The position numbers and the translations under genes are program-made. From NCBI RefSeq assembly GCF_014199325.1, contig NZ_JACIJJ010000003.1, positions 186,001 through 250,000 of the forward strand: DNA of 64,000 bases. The letters are read 5' to 3'. Within the stretch, counting starts at the first letter, position 1. Every line of letters begins with the position of its first letter. This document shows, one piece after another, positions 62,715 to 64,000 of the stretch. The stretch comes from Sphingomonas yantingensis. GTDB lineage: Bacteria; Pseudomonadota; Alphaproteobacteria; Sphingomonadales; Sphingomonadaceae. The notes beneath the pieces were generated by a model. It worked only from the letters and a program-made list of their open reading frames with translations. It did not search any database and was not told the origin of the DNA.

Positions 62715-63970
62715 GCCGCCTCGGGCTCTTCCGCCGCGTCCAGCCCGTACGCGGTGTGGAGGACGCGCACCGCGAGCTCGGTATAGTCCTCCTCGATCAA
62801 CACGCTCACCTTGATCTCGCTGGTCGTGATCGCGAGGATGTTGATGCCGCGCGCGCCAAGCGTCGCGAACATCGTCGCCGCGACGCCCGCATGGCTGCGC
62901 ATACCGACGCCGACGACAGTGATCTTGGCGATCCGCGTATCGTGGATGAGCTTGGTATAGCCGATCTCGCCCCGCGCCTTTTCAAGCAGGTCGATCGCAC
63001 GCGCAAGATCCGCCTTGGGCACTGTGAACGTCACGTCGGTCGAACCCGTCGCATGGGCGATGTTCTGGACGATCATGTCGACGTTGATGCCGCCGGCCGC
63101 CAGCGGGCCGAAGATCGCCGCGACCGCGCCGGGGCGGTCGGGCACCTCGACGAGCGTCACCTTCGCCTCGTTCTTGTCGTGCGCGATGCCGGTGATGAGC
63201 TGGCGTTCCATATCGTCGATCTCCTCCTCGCCCACGATCAGCGTGCCGGGGCGCACCACACCGTCCTCTCCCACGAAGGACGAGAGGACCTGCACGCGCA
63301 CCCCTTCCTTCATGGCCAGCCCGACCGAGCGCGTCTGGAGCACCTTGGCCCCGACGCTCGCGAGCTCGAGCATTTCCTCGTACGTGACCTTCTGCAGCTT
63401 GCGCGCGCGCGGCACGATGCGCGGGTCGGTCGTATAGACGCCGTCCACGTCGGTATAGATGTCGCAGCGATCGGCCTTCATCGCCGCCGCCATCGCGACC
63501 GCGGAGGTGTCGGAGCCACCGCGCCCCAGCGTCGTCACGCGATTGCCCTCGGTCGCGCCCTGGAAACCGGGGATCACCGCGATCTCGCCCGCCGCCAGGC
63601 TGCGGTCGAGCTCGGTCGTATCGATATCCTCGATCCGGGCGGAGGCGTGGACGTCGCTGGTCCTGATCGGCAACTGCCAGCCGAGCCAGCTTCGCGCCGG
63701 CACGCCCGCCGCCTGCAGCGCGATCGCGAGCAGGCCGCTCGTCACCTGCTCGCCCGACGAGACCACCACGTCATATTCGCGCGGATCGTAAAGCGACGAG
63801 GCCTCGCGGCAGAAGCCAACGAGCCGGTCGGTATCGCCGGCCATGGCGGAAACGACGACGGCGATCTGGTTGCCCGCTTCCCACTCGCGCTTCACCAGCT
63901 TCGCGACGGTCCGGATGCGCTCGATGCCTGCCATCGAGGTACCGCCGAACTTCATCACGATGCGCGCCAT
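62711..63970 (-). CDS. lysC: Aspartokinase
   Basis: The 419-residue enzyme phosphorylates aspartate at the start of lysine, threonine, methionine and diaminopimelate synthesis. Motifs are KFGGTSMAG near the N-terminus, GRGGSDTSAVAMAAAM, DVDGVYTTDPRIV and two C-terminal ACT domains with the KITVVGVGMRSHAGVAATMF stretch of the second. Length fits the single-function, feedback-regulated type. It is convergent with the DedA gene. Confidence 0.97.
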   Translation of the reverse strand: MARIVMKFGGTSMAGIERIRTVAKLVKREWEAGNQIAVVVSAMAGDTDRLVGFCREASSLYDPREYDVVVSSGEQVTSGLLAIALQAAGVPARSWLGWQLPIRTSDVHASARIEDIDTTELDRSLAAGEIAVIPGFQGATEGNRVTTLGRGGSDTSAVAMAAAMKADRCDIYTDVDGVYTTDPRIVPRARKLQKVTYEEMLELASVGAKVLQTRSVGLAMKEGVRVQVLSSFVGEDGVVRPGTLIVGEEEIDDMERQLITGIAHDKNEAKVTLVEVPDRPGAVAAIFGPLAAGGINVDMIVQNIAHATGSTDVTFTVPKADLARAIDLLEKARGEIGYTKLIHDTRIAKITVVGVGMRSHAGVAATMFATLGARGINILAITTSEIKVSVLIEEDYTELAVRVLHTAYGLDAAEEPEAA

Positions 63971-64000
63971 GGTGCCCTAATCCCCCCTTGGGTCCGCTGG

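Overview
The window looks like chromosomal DNA of a sphingomonad (Sphingomonadales, Alphaproteobacteria; Sphingomonas-like). The support is the very high GC, the tight operons with 1-4 base start/stop overlaps, two large sphingomonad-style TonB-dependent receptors, a ParA/SPOR gene group, an HPr-rel-A/PqqD cluster, and many gene families typical of that order. The genus call is inference from gene content. I see no rRNA, tRNA, CRISPR array, integrase or transposase, and codon use is uniform except in one abnormal intergenic stretch.

Layout. 1-7.2 kb: phenylalanine hydroxylase, a DUF2459 protein, a GGDEF-EAL response regulator with its partner histidine kinase, and an S9 peptidase. 7.2-19.0 kb: a carbohydrate locus with a GntR/FadR regulator, dgoK-dgoA-GH43, a GH5-like hydrolase with aldose 1-epimerase, a TonB receptor followed by GH43, and two more GH43 genes. 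It reads as uptake and breakdown of a galactose/arabinose-containing plant polysaccharide. 19.0-24 kb: glmS, glmU, gph and a GNAT acetyltransferase. 23.5-26.05 kb: a four-gene HPr-rel-A cluster (Tat-signal protein, PqqD-like protein, HprK-like kinase, nucleotidyltransferase), the least understood system here. 26.2-34.2 kb: housekeeping genes (TraB/GumN, DedA, gshB, yraN, rsmI, LpoA-like lipoprotein, XdhC with a MocA-like transferase, glycerophosphodiesterase).

34.2-36.5 kb: pyrB followed by a dihydroorotase homologue that has lost its metal ligands (PyrC'/PyrX type). 36.5-40.2 kb: a ParA ATPase, a small possible ribbon-helix-helix protein and two SPOR-domain proteins, transcribed outwards from one intergenic region. 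40.3-48.9 kb: serB, miaA and the branched-chain amino-acid genes ilvB, ilvN, ilvC and leuA. leuA is preceded by a Leu/Ile-rich leader peptide and overlapping alternative hairpins, a textbook attenuator layout. A YceI and a BLUF protein lie between. 48.9-49.3 kb: a poly-G, A-depleted stretch inside a repeat-bounded intergenic region, most likely a sequencing artefact.

49.3-64 kb: folE, a second TonB receptor, a SWIB-domain protein, an MpaB-family oxygenase and a YdeP-type molybdopterin oxidoreductase. Then follows a five-gene caa3-type oxidase operon: CoxB with fused cytochrome c, fused CoxA-CoxC, a small membrane protein, CtaG and a tri-haem cytochrome c. A DedA protein and lysC end the window. 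Palindromic REP-like elements are scattered through the intergenic gaps from 23 to 45 kb.
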